10,365 bases of DNA from an uncultured Pseudomonadota bacterium (GCA_946478635.1 CAMLCX010000141.1:1-10365); one strand, 5' to 3'. Shown: positions 1 through 6,725, counted from the first letter of the stretch. Notes: generated by a model from the letters alone, not told the origin. Translations and numbers: made by a program.

Positions 1-380
1 GCAACGCTGCCCAACAAAAACCGATTCAAACCGGACCGGCCGTGAGTCGCCATGGTGACCAGCATCGCCTTATCGGTTGCCGCTTTTTCAATGATCGTGT
101 CTTCGGCTTTGCCCTTTTCCACCGAGCATCTCACATCGGTGTCGACAAATGTCGCTGCAATCCCAGTTAAATACGTCGTGCAGTACCGGACACCATCTTC
201 GATGAGGGTATCCAGAAATCGCGCCCTTTCACTCGCCATGTGCGAAGCGACCTCGGCAATATCGACAACAGCCAACAACTCGACCGGAATCTTGAACTTG
301 CCCGCCAGGTAACGAGCGTAGGGTAGGACTGTCTCCGCCGTCTTCGATCCGTCCAACGGTACCAATATTTTGCTGTACAT
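1..380 (-). CDS. Universal stress protein (UspA family), 3' end cut by window edge
   Basis: The visible 126 residues form most of a UspA-fold domain, a cytoplasmic nucleotide-binding stress protein usually about 145 residues long. The N-terminal strand and loop KILVPLDGS (residues 4-12) carries the conserved Asp10. Near the cut end HG (113-114) is followed by nine residues and then GS (124-125), which is the ATP-binding G-x9-G-S/T loop of the family; the first Gly of the full motif is Ala here, as in many UspA proteins. The ATG at 378-380 is preceded by a strong AGGAGGA ribosome-binding site. The gene lies 59 bases downstream of hsp20 on the same strand. I see no terminator or promoter between them, so the two are probably co-transcribed. 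The stop codon is outside the window. Family assignment is confident; the specific role is unknown. Confidence 0.93.
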   Translation of the reverse strand, partial: MYSKILVPLDGSKTAETVLPYARYLAGKFKIPVELLAVVDIAEVASHMASERARFLDTLIEDGVRYCTTYLTGIAATFVDTDVRCSVEKGKAEDTIIEKAATDKAMLVTMATHGRSGLNRFLLGSV

Positions 381-439
381 AACTTCCTCCTCGCCGCTCT
401 ACGAAAAACTATTTGCCCTACGCTCGCAGGCGTCGTCCT

Positions 440-934
440 CTACTCAACTTTCACTTTGACTTCTTTGGCCTTTGCCTCCTCGGTCTTGGGCATCCTGACT
501 TCCAAGATGCCGTTTTTGAACGAGGCTTTCACTTTGTCCGCGCGAACCTCATTCGGCAGATCCAACGTCCTCAGGAAGCTCCCGTACGAACGCTCTGCGC
601 GGTAATAGTTTTCTTTTTTGATCTCTTCCACTTTCTTCTTTTCCCCTTTGATGGTCAGGGTGTGATCGGTCAGATTCACCTGGATGTTATCTTTTTCCAT
701 GCCGGGAAGCTCGGCCTTGACGACGATGTCGTCCTTCTCCTCGAAAACATCGACCACCGGAGGCTTTGCCTCCATTTCACCTGTTCCAAACCCTCGTTCC
801 AACCACGGCCTCGCCCGGCGGCCAAAAAAATCCTCCAACATCCTGTCCATATCTCTCTCCCAGCCGGTAAGGCCCATGAACGGTCGCCATGGAGTTACCG
901 ACCTTGATTCTTTTTCTTTGGTCTTCTCTGCCAT
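440..934 (-). CDS. hsp20: Small heat-shock protein, Hsp20/alpha-crystallin family
   Basis: This is an ATP-independent cytoplasmic chaperone that holds unfolding proteins. The 164 residues fit the bacterial Hsp20 length. A variable N-terminal arm with a WERDMDRMLEDFF amphipathic segment (residues 25-37) precedes the alpha-crystallin domain (about 58-150). That domain has the typical AELPGMEKDNI stretch (74-84) and the NGILEV signature (141-146). The Lys/Glu-rich tail ends in VKV, an I/V-x-I/V type anchor. Two starts are possible: the ATG at 932-934 lies 8 bases from GGAGG, while the ATG at 938-940 lies only 2 bases away, so the inner start is preferred; the outer one would add two residues. 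A sigma-54-type promoter is centred about 60 bases upstream. The gene heads a likely two-gene stress operon with the universal stress gene. Confidence 0.96.
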   Translation of the reverse strand: MAEKTKEKESRSVTPWRPFMGLTGWERDMDRMLEDFFGRRARPWLERGFGTGEMEAKPPVVDVFEEKDDIVVKAELPGMEKDNIQVNLTDHTLTIKGEKKKVEEIKKENYYRAERSYGSFLRTLDLPNEVRADKVKASFKNGILEVRMPKTEEAKAKEVKVKVE

Positions 935-986
935 AGTCATACCCTCCTTCGTTCAAGTGTCGGCTGTTGCCAAGAAAGTCCATTCC

Positions 987-1001
987 GCAATGACCGTGCC
1001 A
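987..1001 (-). promoter_or_regulatory. Sigma-54 (RpoN) promoter of hsp20
   Basis: On the minus strand the sequence reads TGGCACG-GTCA-TTGC, with TGGCAC at 1001-996 and TTGC at 990-987. This matches all ten core positions of the -24/-12 consensus TGGCAC-N5-TTGC with the required GG-N10-GC spacing. The predicted transcription start is near 975, giving a leader of about 41 bases to the ATG at 934. Such promoters need an enhancer-binding activator; no activator gene is in the window. Confidence 0.72.
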
Positions 1002-1120
1002 CCAAGCCGTCCCATAATTCAGGGGCTTTTGGGGTGCGATTTCGCAAGGTTGAAAAAAAATCTGCGCTGTTCTCTCAAATGTGCAATCGCGTCGGCAAAG
1101 TCTTGTCTGCAAGCCCAATT

Positions 1121-1152
1121 GGCCTGGATACCCGCTTTCACGGGTATGACGG
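1121..1152. repeat. Dispersed short palindromic unit (GGATACCCG...CGGGTATGACGG type)
   Basis: ATACCCG (1128-1134) and CGGGTAT (1141-1147) form a perfect 7-bp inverted repeat around a CTTTCA loop, flanked by the typical CCTGG and GACGG ends. From general knowledge, units of the form GGATnCCCGCTTTCGCGGGnATGACG are scattered through intergenic DNA of many proteobacteria-like genomes and translate as WIPAFTGMT when read as protein. This is the only copy in the window. It lies 150-175 bases upstream of the predicted hsp20 transcription start. Confidence 0.6.
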
Positions 1153-1310
1153 AACGCTGCGGTCCTTCTCGTATTCGGGCTCTCGTTCTATAGATCATCC
1201 ACGCACAAGTATTTTCGAAGGGGTGTTGTCGAGTTTCCTCGTAACATGAACAATCCGGGCGAGTTTGGCGCTCTTCCGGCAGCGTCCGGGCAGACCATTA
1301 AACATTTGCA

Positions 1311-1339
1311 TTGACAAGCTGAGCCCATCACCATACGGT
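1311..1339 (+). promoter_or_regulatory. Candidate sigma-70-type promoter for the sigma factor gene
   Basis: A perfect TTGACA (1311-1316) is followed after exactly 17 bases by TACGGT (1334-1339), which keeps the three most conserved -10 bases (TA...T). A better-looking TATAAA at 1343-1348 is 26 bases away, too far to pair with this -35 box. The position implies a leader of about 160 bases. It would also place the promoter inside the longest open frame, arguing that translation does not begin at 1265. Confidence 0.35.
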
Positions 1340-1507
1340 GCGTATAAATTCCCTCGACAATCACTCGATAGGTTCAATACTCATTTTCCGCGCCGGTCGC
1401 AGTTAAGGATCGCGGCCTGTCCTTTTGTTCGTCGCCGCCAATTTATCTCTTCGGAGTGTCTTGTCCGCACGCGTTCCGGCGTCGGCTCGAATGACAAGGT
1501 GAAAAAG

Positions 1508-3049
1508 ATGCTCGAAATCAAAGCGGGAAACCCCAGTCCATTGCCCTTGCCGGATGATGCGGAAATTGGCAATGAAATCGGAACATCCGCGCACTTTGAC
1601 GCGTTTGTTGAGACTGAATTGCCTGAGCAAGATCCGGCTAAAAATCGCTCTCTTGAAGACGAACTGAACGGCGGCGATGATGCCGACGACTTACGGCTTG
1701 ATTCTCAAAACCCGCTCAACCGCTACCTCCGGGACATCCGCGCCATTTCGCTGTTAAAAAGGGAAGATGAAGTCAGGCTGGCACAGGTCATCGAAGAAGG
1801 GAAAAGCCGGATCGTTGAAGAAGCGTTGTCCTCACTTCTCGCGCTCCGCTGTGCGCTCGACCTCGGCAAGACGGTCGCTGCTGGAAAAATAAGCATGCGC
1901 GACGTCGTCAGACTGAGAGTTGAGACGTCGGGGGAGCATCTTAACGACGAACGGGTTTTACGCGCACGTTTTCGTGCCGGAGTAAGAAAACTCGAGACGC
2001 TGGCAACAACTTGGCGGCGCAGCGCCACGCGCCGGGAGAAATCACCGGCGCGAGCTCAACACAGACAATCCGCCAAACAGAAAATCGGGCGCCGGCAATA
2101 CCAAATCGCCGGCGTGATCGAATCACTGGACTTGAACGACCAACAGATAGAAGCGATCACGCAGCGCCACCAGGAGATCTACGAGCACGCCAAGAGGCTC
2201 ATGGAGTCCCCCTCTCGGCAGCCAGCGCGCCGGCGCGAAATCCAGGCCCTCGAAGCCGCGATCGGTATGCCCATTGCCGAGCTGGGGCGCAAGGTCGGAA
2301 CGATTTTGGGCAAACAGACGCAGGTCGCCGCCGCAAAAAAGGAGTTCGTTCAGGCCAACCTGCGATTGGTTGCCGCGATCGCGAAGAAATATTGCGGCCA
2401 CGGACTTTCCTATCTGGATCTCATTCAAGAAGGCAATATCGGTCTCATGCGCGCCGTCGACAAGTTCGATTACCGGCTCGGATTTCGCTTCTCAACGTAC
2501 GCCAGTTGGTGGATCCGGCAGGCCGTTACGCGGTCGCTATCGGACTATTCGCACACCATTCGGATCCCGGTCCACATGGTCGAGCTGACCAATAAGCTGG
2601 CGCGCACCATCGATGACCTGGGGCGCAAGCTTTGCCGCAAGGCTAGCGCCCAGGAAATCGCCGCCCATATGGCGATACCCGAAGCTAAACTTCAATCGGT
2701 TCTAAACCTGGTCAGGGAACCGATCTCGCTCGACATCCCCTTGGGCGAAGAGGGTGACGTTTGTTTGGTTGACGTTTTGCGCGACGAGCACTCCGCCGGG
2801 CCCGAATCGCTAGTCATGGACGCGAGATTTAAAGAAGCAATGCAAAAGTTCTTGACGACTCTCACCCCTCGTGAAGAGAAGATTATTTGCATGCGTTTCG
2901 GCATTCGCGACAAATCACCTCATACACTCGAAGAAGCGGGCCAGGTCTTCGGCATCACACGCGAACGAATCCGCCAAATCGAAGCCATCGCGCTCAATAA
3001 ACTGCGGCGCAACCCGGGTCTGCGTCATTTCGTGGCAACGACGCGCTAG
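1508..3049 (+). CDS. RNA polymerase sigma factor, RpoD/SigA family (sigma-70 group 1/2 paralogue)
   Basis: This protein directs core RNA polymerase to -10/-35 promoters. Residues 68-100 match region 1.2 ([10 protein letters not shown]...IEEG). Residues 100-270 resemble the variable non-conserved region, with a very basic stretch at 150-200. Residues 278-357 are regions 2.1-2.4 ([29 protein letters not shown]), 357-435 region 3, and 440-510 region 4 with a helix-turn-helix. The -10-reading Gln and Thr are present (Q338, T341), as are the -35-reading residues of [10 protein letters not shown] (R485, E486, R489). No region 1.1 is recognisable in the acidic first 65 residues. After region 2.4 the usual ADQARTIRIP is [10 protein letters not shown]. 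The frame is open back to 1265, but AAGGTG lies 6 bases before the ATG at 1508, giving 513 residues; a GTG at 1499 is an alternative. The gene may be the housekeeping sigma or, as I favour, a paralogue. Confidence 0.93.
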   Translation: MLEIKAGNPSPLPLPDDAEIGNEIGTSAHFDAFVETELPEQDPAKNRSLEDELNGGDDADDLRLDSQNPLNRYLRDIRAISLLKREDEVRLAQVIEEGKSRIVEEALSSLLALRCALDLGKTVAAGKISMRDVVRLRVETSGEHLNDERVLRARFRAGVRKLETLATTWRRSATRREKSPARAQHRQSAKQKIGRRQYQIAGVIESLDLNDQQIEAITQRHQEIYEHAKRLMESPSRQPARRREIQALEAAIGMPIAELGRKVGTILGKQTQVAAAKKEFVQANLRLVAAIAKKYCGHGLSYLDLIQEGNIGLMRAVDKFDYRLGFRFSTYASWWIRQAVTRSLSDYSHTIRIPVHMVELTNKLARTIDDLGRKLCRKASAQEIAAHMAIPEAKLQSVLNLVREPISLDIPLGEEGDVCLVDVLRDEHSAGPESLVMDARFKEAMQKFLTTLTPREEKIICMRFGIRDKSPHTLEEAGQVFGITRERIRQIEAIALNKLRRNPGLRHFVATTR

Positions 3050-3424
3050 ACTTTCACAAAAAGCAGTTTTTTTGAGCGCGGCTCTCGATGAGTGCCCGAT
3101 GCACCGCTCAATACACCCCTGTCCGGGGGTTTTCGAAAAGTTTGCGTCGAGCAGACGTCGAAGCCGCTGCGTCCATGCTTCCTTCAGCGGAATCGCAAGG
3201 CACCAGGAGCGGCCAGCCGTATCTAATCCCTGCTATTTATGGTACAGTGATCACTCACTGAGCTTCGTAGAGCATCTAGCCGCGTTTCGCCCTTTTAACC
3301 GAGTGCTTGGCCGATGCTTAAGCGGCTGGAATTCGACGACAATCCGGTCTAAAAGATTCCACAACCGGACAAATACAAATCAATAGCCTGGAAACATCCG
3401 ATTTCCCCAGGTTTGTAGGAGAAC
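3050..3424. other. Intergenic region between the sigma factor and CarD-family genes
   Basis: These 375 bases contain no supported gene. Just after the sigma stop codon an A/T-only hairpin CAAAAA-GCAG-TTTTT (3057-3074) gives a T7 run, and a GC hairpin follows at 3115-3133. A perfect 10-base palindrome AGTGATCACT lies at 3246-3255. I found no convincing sigma-70 or sigma-54 promoter ahead of the CarD-family gene, so read-through from the sigma gene is possible. Confidence 0.6.
3115..3133 (+). terminator. Weak candidate intrinsic terminator after the sigma factor gene
   Basis: ACCCC (3115-3119) pairs with GGGGT (3126-3130) around a six-base loop, running into TTTT (3130-3133). The stem is only about 5 bp and the T tract is short, so termination may be partial or absent. 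Confidence 0.3.
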
Positions 3425-3934
3425 ATGCACATGACGTTGACCGTTGGCGCCAAAGTCTTTTATCCGGGTCGTGGCCCCTGCCTCGTTGATGCGATCGTCG
3501 AGAAAGTAGTTTGCGGAATGTCGGCGCGGTTTTACCGCTTGACCCTGTTGGACGAAAGCGGCGCCGAGTTGTTTGTGCCGGTCAATAACTCGTCCGAGGT
3601 ATCGCTTCGCAGTTTGCTGGGTCGATCTGAGATTCCCAAGTTGCTCGACCACCTCAAAACCTGCGCCGGCGCGCCCAAGGATCCCCCAAGTTCCAAGAAC
3701 TGGCGGCAGCGTGAGTTAGAAAGAATGAAACTATTTCGCTCGGGCTCCATTTTCGACTTGGCGGACGTAGTCGAGACGCTGACTCAGTTGGGCAGCATCA
3801 AGACTCTGGCAATGGACGAACGCGAGACACTGCTTCGCGCCAGAAAACTGCTGATTTGTGAAATCTCCGAAGTAATGAACGAAAGCAAGAGCGCCGCAGA
3901 GGCGCGCATGAACAACGCGCTCAACCCGGCATAG
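3425..3934 (+). CDS. carD: CarD/CdnL-family RNA polymerase-binding transcription factor
   Basis: CarD/CdnL proteins bind the RNA polymerase beta subunit and stabilise open promoter complexes. Residues 5-65 fit the N-terminal Tudor-like interaction domain shared with TRCF: VGAKVFYPGRGPCLVDAI, then FYRLTLLD and ELFVPVNN. Residues 70-160 fit the helical C-terminal DNA-binding domain: W93 aligns with the minor-groove-wedging Trp of mycobacterial CarD (NW-R...ERMKLFRSGSIFDLADVVETL), and ERETLLRARKLLICEISE matches the conserved final helices. The 169 residues are typical. AGGAG at 3417-3421 is 3 bases from the ATG at 3425 and 9 from an in-frame ATG at 3431, so the mature start may be two residues later. 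The gene follows the sigma factor on the same strand and is convergent with rpoZ. The family is clear; promoter targets are unknown. Confidence 0.92.
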   Translation: MHMTLTVGAKVFYPGRGPCLVDAIVEKVVCGMSARFYRLTLLDESGAELFVPVNNSSEVSLRSLLGRSEIPKLLDHLKTCAGAPKDPPSSKNWRQRELERMKLFRSGSIFDLADVVETLTQLGSIKTLAMDERETLLRARKLLICEISEVMNESKSAAEARMNNALNPA

Positions 3935-3947
3935 GAACGCGCCAGGT

Positions 3948-3963
3948 GGCAAGACCGCTTGCC
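3948..3963. other. Stem-loop between convergent CarD-family and rpoZ genes
   Basis: GGCAAG (3948-3953) and CTTGCC (3958-3963) form a perfect 6-bp stem with an ACCG loop. A second small hairpin, CTACC-CTC-GGTAG, follows at 3973-3985. Neither is followed by a T run on either strand, so these may be transcript-end or processing structures, but they are not classical intrinsic terminators. Confidence 0.3.
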
Positions 3964-4043
3964 CGTTATGTCCTACCCTCGGTAGTCTGTTGATGACTCC
4001 GCGTAATAGGAAGTGGCGGTTGAATCCGAGGTTCCGCGCACCC

Positions 4044-4238
4044 TCAGGTTTTAGGGATCGCCCATCGTACTTTCGCCGCGGCGATCTCGCGAAGCGCAAT
4101 AACGATGTCGCGATTATTCGATTCGACGAGCGGCTTGGCCCCTTTTAATAGTTGCCGCGCTCTTTTGGAGGCGAGCAGCACGAGTTCAAAACGACTGGAA
4201 ACCTTATCCAAACAATCTTCAACGGTTATTCTTGCCAT
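4044..4238 (-). CDS. rpoZ: DNA-directed RNA polymerase subunit omega
   Basis: Omega wraps the C-terminus of beta-prime and helps assemble RNA polymerase. The 64 residues align end to end with the conserved omega core: [10 protein letters not shown] at the start, then [17 protein letters not shown] (residues 18-34), PLVESNN and the [12 protein letters not shown] block (46-57). It is shorter than the 91-residue Escherichia coli protein because it lacks the variable tail, a length seen in several other bacterial lineages. The ribosome-binding site is weak (TAGAG about 7 bases upstream of the ATG at 4236-4238). The gene stands alone, convergent with the CarD-family gene and without the gmk neighbour often seen, and has its own TATAAT box upstream. 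Whether it is the only omega gene of the genome cannot be told from here. Confidence 0.93.
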   Translation of the reverse strand: MARITVEDCLDKVSSRFELVLLASKRARQLLKGAKPLVESNNRDIVIALREIAAAKVRWAIPKT

Positions 4239-4285
4239 GACGTTACTCTAGTCGGGACGGCCAGAGAACACAAGTCGAGCACCTA

Positions 4286-4291
4286 ATTATA
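4286..4291 (-). promoter_or_regulatory. -10 box of the rpoZ promoter
   Basis: The minus strand reads a perfect TATAAT (4291-4286), about 48 bases upstream of the rpoZ ATG. No strong -35 box is visible: TTGCTT (4309-4304) is only 12 bases away, and TCAATC (4315-4310), at 18 bases, matches poorly. Confidence 0.45.
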
Positions 4292-4403
4292 CGGTGCAGT
4301 CGGAAGCAAGATTGAACTCGACGAGGCGCGCAATGCAAAGGCAACAGCCACTCGCCGATTTCCCAATCAGTTGACGTTTTCCTACCGCGTTACATTCGCC
4401 CAA

Positions 4404-4440
4404 GCATTTCCATCCCAATTTCTTACGATTGGAAAAATGC
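4404..4440. repeat. Imperfect inverted repeat upstream of the sigma-54 promoter
   Basis: GCATTT (4404-4409) pairs with AAATGC (4435-4440), and CCAAT (4415-4419) pairs with ATTGG (4428-4432), with an 8-base loop and a small internal loop. It lies about 120-160 bases upstream of the predicted transcription start at 4562, the usual distance range for an enhancer site bound by a sigma-54 activator. The activator-site role is inference. Confidence 0.35.
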
Positions 4441-4535
4441 CCCGGGCATTCTCTCAATTGTGCGAGCCCATGCTCTGCTGCCACGCTAACGTGCGCGAAA
4501 TTGCGGCCAATAACATGTGATTCTGCCCGAATCCC

Positions 4536-4550
4536 TGGCACTCAACTTGC
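4536..4550 (+). promoter_or_regulatory. Sigma-54 (RpoN) promoter of the 2-oxoacid oxidoreductase operon
   Basis: The sequence reads TGGCAC (4536-4541), five bases, then TTGC (4547-4550), with perfect GG-N10-GC spacing and all ten core consensus positions matched. The predicted start of transcription is near 4562, leaving about 15 bases before the ATG at 4577, with a modest TGGA ribosome-binding site at 4564-4567. This decides the start of the first gene against the upstream ATG at 4517. Confidence 0.72.
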
Positions 4551-4576
4551 GGTTTGATCACTCTGGAATTGTGCCT

Positions 4577-5479
4577 ATGGCAATGATCGAAGTCAGATTT
4601 CACGGCCGGGGCGGACAAGGAGCGAAGATCGCCAGCCGCATCCTTGGCCGAAGCGGGTTCGTTTCCGGGCTTGAAGCGCAGGACTTCGCATTGTTCGGCG
4701 CCGAGCGCCGGGGCGCGCCTGTGAGTTCCTTCACGCGCCTGAGCAGCGATCGCATCGACCGGCGCGGGCCGATCGAGCAACCAGATTTGATTGTGGTCAT
4801 GGATGCTTCCCTCTTGAGGGAGGCCGGCGGGCAAGTCTTTCGTGGAGTCCATGAGGACACGCCGATCATCGTCAACATCGAGCCGGATGGTTTCGAAGGC
4901 CAGGTACCCTTTTTCCCCAGGGCTCGCTACATCGCTTTAGACCTGAGCGCCATCGCACGCCGTTTGATCGGCAAGGAGATCGTCAGCGCGATGGCCGCCG
5001 CGGTTGCTGCCAAGTCTGTTCCCGCGATCAGCTTCGCCGCGCTTGAGCAGGCCGTCGCCGAGGAAATTACCGAATCCGGTTTATCACCGGGCGTCGTGGA
5101 CAACAACGTCGCCGCCGCGCGCGATGCCTATGAGCATGCGCCCACAATGGATTTAGCAAGTCACCCCGCCACCGACCTCGTGAGCGACAGCCTGCCGGAG
5201 CCGACGCCGTATTTGATCTCCCCGGGCTTTACCGGTCCGACGATTCGCCACCCGGCCGGTGCCGCGTTGCGCCCGACGGGAAATTGGCGAACCGAGCGGC
5301 CGGTGATCGAGCTGGAAAAATGCAAGCGTTGCTTTCTCTGCTATCTCTACTGTCCCGAAGCGGCCATGCGCTTGGACGCGGACAATTTTCCCCACGTGGA
5401 TTACGAGCACTGCAAGGGTTGCATGATCTGTTACGAAGAATGTCCGACCGACGCGATCACCAGAAGGCTCGAGGTGTAA
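4577..5479 (+). CDS. 2-oxoacid:ferredoxin oxidoreductase, fused gamma and delta (ferredoxin) subunits
   Basis: This protein supplies the gamma domain and the two-cluster ferredoxin-like delta domain of a pyruvate/2-oxoisovalerate:ferredoxin oxidoreductase. Residues 3-190 form the gamma domain, with the signature HGRGGQGAKIASRIL (9-23) and FGAERRGAPV (40-49). After a Pro-rich linker (about 200-235), residues 240-300 carry two [4Fe-4S] motifs: C249-x2-C252-x2-C255-x3-C259-P and C279-x2-C282-x2-C285-x3-C289-P. Separate gamma and delta genes are the common arrangement, so this is a fusion. The ATG at 4577 is chosen because the sigma-54 promoter lies just upstream; ATG 4583 is equally possible, and ATG 4517 precedes the promoter. 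The stop is one base before the alpha gene, so translation is probably coupled. The substrate (pyruvate, branched-chain or aryl 2-oxoacid) cannot be read from this subunit. Confidence 0.93.
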   Translation: MAMIEVRFHGRGGQGAKIASRILGRSGFVSGLEAQDFALFGAERRGAPVSSFTRLSSDRIDRRGPIEQPDLIVVMDASLLREAGGQVFRGVHEDTPIIVNIEPDGFEGQVPFFPRARYIALDLSAIARRLIGKEIVSAMAAAVAAKSVPAISFAALEQAVAEEITESGLSPGVVDNNVAAARDAYEHAPTMDLASHPATDLVSDSLPEPTPYLISPGFTGPTIRHPAGAALRPTGNWRTERPVIELEKCKRCFLCYLYCPEAAMRLDADNFPHVDYEHCKGCMICYEECPTDAITRRLEV

Positions 5480-5480
5480 T

Positions 5481-6725
5481 GTGGCGCGCACGATGCTCAC
5501 CGGTAATGCCGCTGCGGCCTGGGGCGCCCGCCTCGCCCGGGTCGACTACGTGCCGGCCTTTCCGATCACTCCCCAGACGGAGATCATCGAGACCCTGGCG
5601 CGCTGGTGCCACGCCGGCGACATTCCGGCCAAACTCGTGTTGATGGATTCGGAGCATTCCATGCTCGCTGCGGCGGCCGGCGCGGCCGCTACCGGCGTGC
5701 GCGTCTTCACCGCGACTTCCAGCCAGGGACTCGTGTACGGATTGGAGATGCTCTATGCGATCGCCGGACTGAGATTACCGCTCGTTTTGGTGAACGTGTC
5801 GCGCGCACTCGCCCATCCGATCACTCTGGAGCCCGATCATAACGACGTGCTGTCAGCGCGCGATACCGGCTTTCTCCAGTTTCACTGCGAGACCAGCCAG
5901 GAAGTGCTCGACTCGATCCTGATCGCCTATCGTTTGAGTGAACATCAAAAAGTTCTCCTGCCGGCCATCGTCAACCTCGACGGCTTTTACCTGTCGTTTA
6001 CACGCGAAGGCGTGGACCTGCCGGATTTCGAAAAGGTGAAAGGCTTTTTGCCTGACTTCACGCCGGCGTATCCGAGCCTTTCCGGAAAAGAGTCCATCGC
6101 TCTCGGCGCCGCGGTGCTCGATGCGAGTTTGTACAGCTATTTCAAACACCAGATGCACCACGCCTCAGAAAATGCGCTGGCTATTTATCCGCAAATCGCC
6201 GCCGAGTTCGCCGAAAGATTTGGCCGGCGCTATGACCCCATTGAAGAGTTCATGCTCGACGATGCTGATTACGTCATCGTCATGACCAATTCCTTTGCCT
6301 CCATGGGCAAGGCCGAGATCAAACGCATGCGAAACGCCGGCAAGAAAGTGGGCTTGGCGCGCCTGCGTATGATTCGTCCGTTTCCACACGCGGCGCTCCA
6401 GCGCCTGCTCCACGGCCGCCGGGGCGCCGCCGTGATCGATCAAAACATTTCCGTCGGCAAGGGGGGAATTCTTTTCAGCGAGATCGCCAGCGCGCTTTAT
6501 GCGCGCGCGGACCGTCCACCCATCCTGCTTTCATTTATCGGCGGCCTTGGCGGGCGGGGGTTTCACTCGGGGGAATTCGACGCCATCGTCCAGAAAATGG
6601 AAAAACCGTCGGAGACGGCCATTGAGATGGCGCGGCCGCACCTACTTTTCAGCGGCGCAGAATGCCGCGAAGTAGAGCGGCTTTTTTCCATCGCGAGCGA
6701 GGGAGAAACAAGCCGTGAAGCGTGA
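5481..6725 (+). CDS. porA: 2-oxoacid:ferredoxin oxidoreductase alpha subunit
   Basis: The alpha subunit of the heterotetrameric enzyme contributes pyrimidine-binding and substrate/CoA-facing domains. The 414 residues match typical PorA/VorA length. Seen in order are GNAAAAWGARLA with PAFPITPQTEI (25-35), the site of substrate contact in the family; SEHSML with conserved Glu58; TSSQGL (79-84); and NVSRALAHPI then DHND...ARDTGF (105-131), matching the NRA...DHxD...RDTGW block of pyruvate and branched-chain oxidoreductases. The C-terminal half has the second Rossmann-like domain ending around GKGGILFSEI and IGGLGGRG. The start is a GTG at 5481, with GAGGTG a few bases before it and only one base after the preceding stop; an in-frame ATG at 5493 is an alternative. 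The gene overlaps the beta gene by 11 bases. The usual NRA is SRA here, so substrate class is uncertain. Confidence 0.94.
   Translation: MARTMLTGNAAAAWGARLARVDYVPAFPITPQTEIIETLARWCHAGDIPAKLVLMDSEHSMLAAAAGAAATGVRVFTATSSQGLVYGLEMLYAIAGLRLPLVLVNVSRALAHPITLEPDHNDVLSARDTGFLQFHCETSQEVLDSILIAYRLSEHQKVLLPAIVNLDGFYLSFTREGVDLPDFEKVKGFLPDFTPAYPSLSGKESIALGAAVLDASLYSYFKHQMHHASENALAIYPQIAAEFAERFGRRYDPIEEFMLDDADYVIVMTNSFASMGKAEIKRMRNAGKKVGLARLRMIRPFPHAALQRLLHGRRGAAVIDQNISVGKGGILFSEIASALYARADRPPILLSFIGGLGGRGFHSGEFDAIVQKMEKPSETAIEMARPHLLFSGAECREVERLFSIASEGETSREA

Larger units (their letters stand above)
941..1507. other. Divergent intergenic region between hsp20 and the sigma factor gene
   Basis: These 567 bases hold no convincing gene. 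Several overlapping open frames exist on both strands, but none has a ribosome-binding site or a recognisable product. The region contains the hsp20 sigma-54 element (987-1001), a short inverted repeat TGCGA-TT-TCGCA (1035-1046), a dispersed palindromic unit (1121-1152) and a TTGACA box (1311-1316) ahead of the sigma gene. Confidence 0.7.
4239..4576. other. Divergent intergenic region between rpoZ and the oxidoreductase operon
   Basis: These 338 bases hold the rpoZ -10 box, an imperfect inverted repeat (4404-4440) and the sigma-54 promoter of the oxidoreductase operon (4536-4550). An open frame continues upstream from the first oxidoreductase gene to an ATG at 4517, but it would start before the predicted transcription start. 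No other gene is supported. Confidence 0.6.

Noticed and set aside
1018..1048. Possible sigma-32 heat-shock promoter for hsp20 (CTTGCGA-N16-CCCCTGAA)
   Set aside because: Both boxes match the consensus poorly, whereas the sigma-54 element closer to the gene matches fully.
1265..1507. N-terminal extension of the sigma factor by 81 codons
   Set aside because: The extra residues resemble no sigma region, there is no ribosome-binding site at 1265, and a candidate promoter lies inside this stretch; AAGGTG fits the ATG at 1508.
3947..3962. TGGCAA...TTGC resembling a sigma-54 promoter
   Set aside because: The spacing is GG-N11-GC, one base too long, and it lies between convergent gene ends; the hairpin explains it.
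4517..4576. N-terminal extension of the gamma-delta subunit
   Set aside because: The sigma-54 promoter and its predicted transcription start lie downstream of 4517, and the family homology begins at MIEVRFHGRGG.
4454..4852. Minus-strand 132-codon open frame across the operon start
   Set aside because: It is a shadow of the gamma-delta gene and would run across the sigma-54 promoter; no known product.
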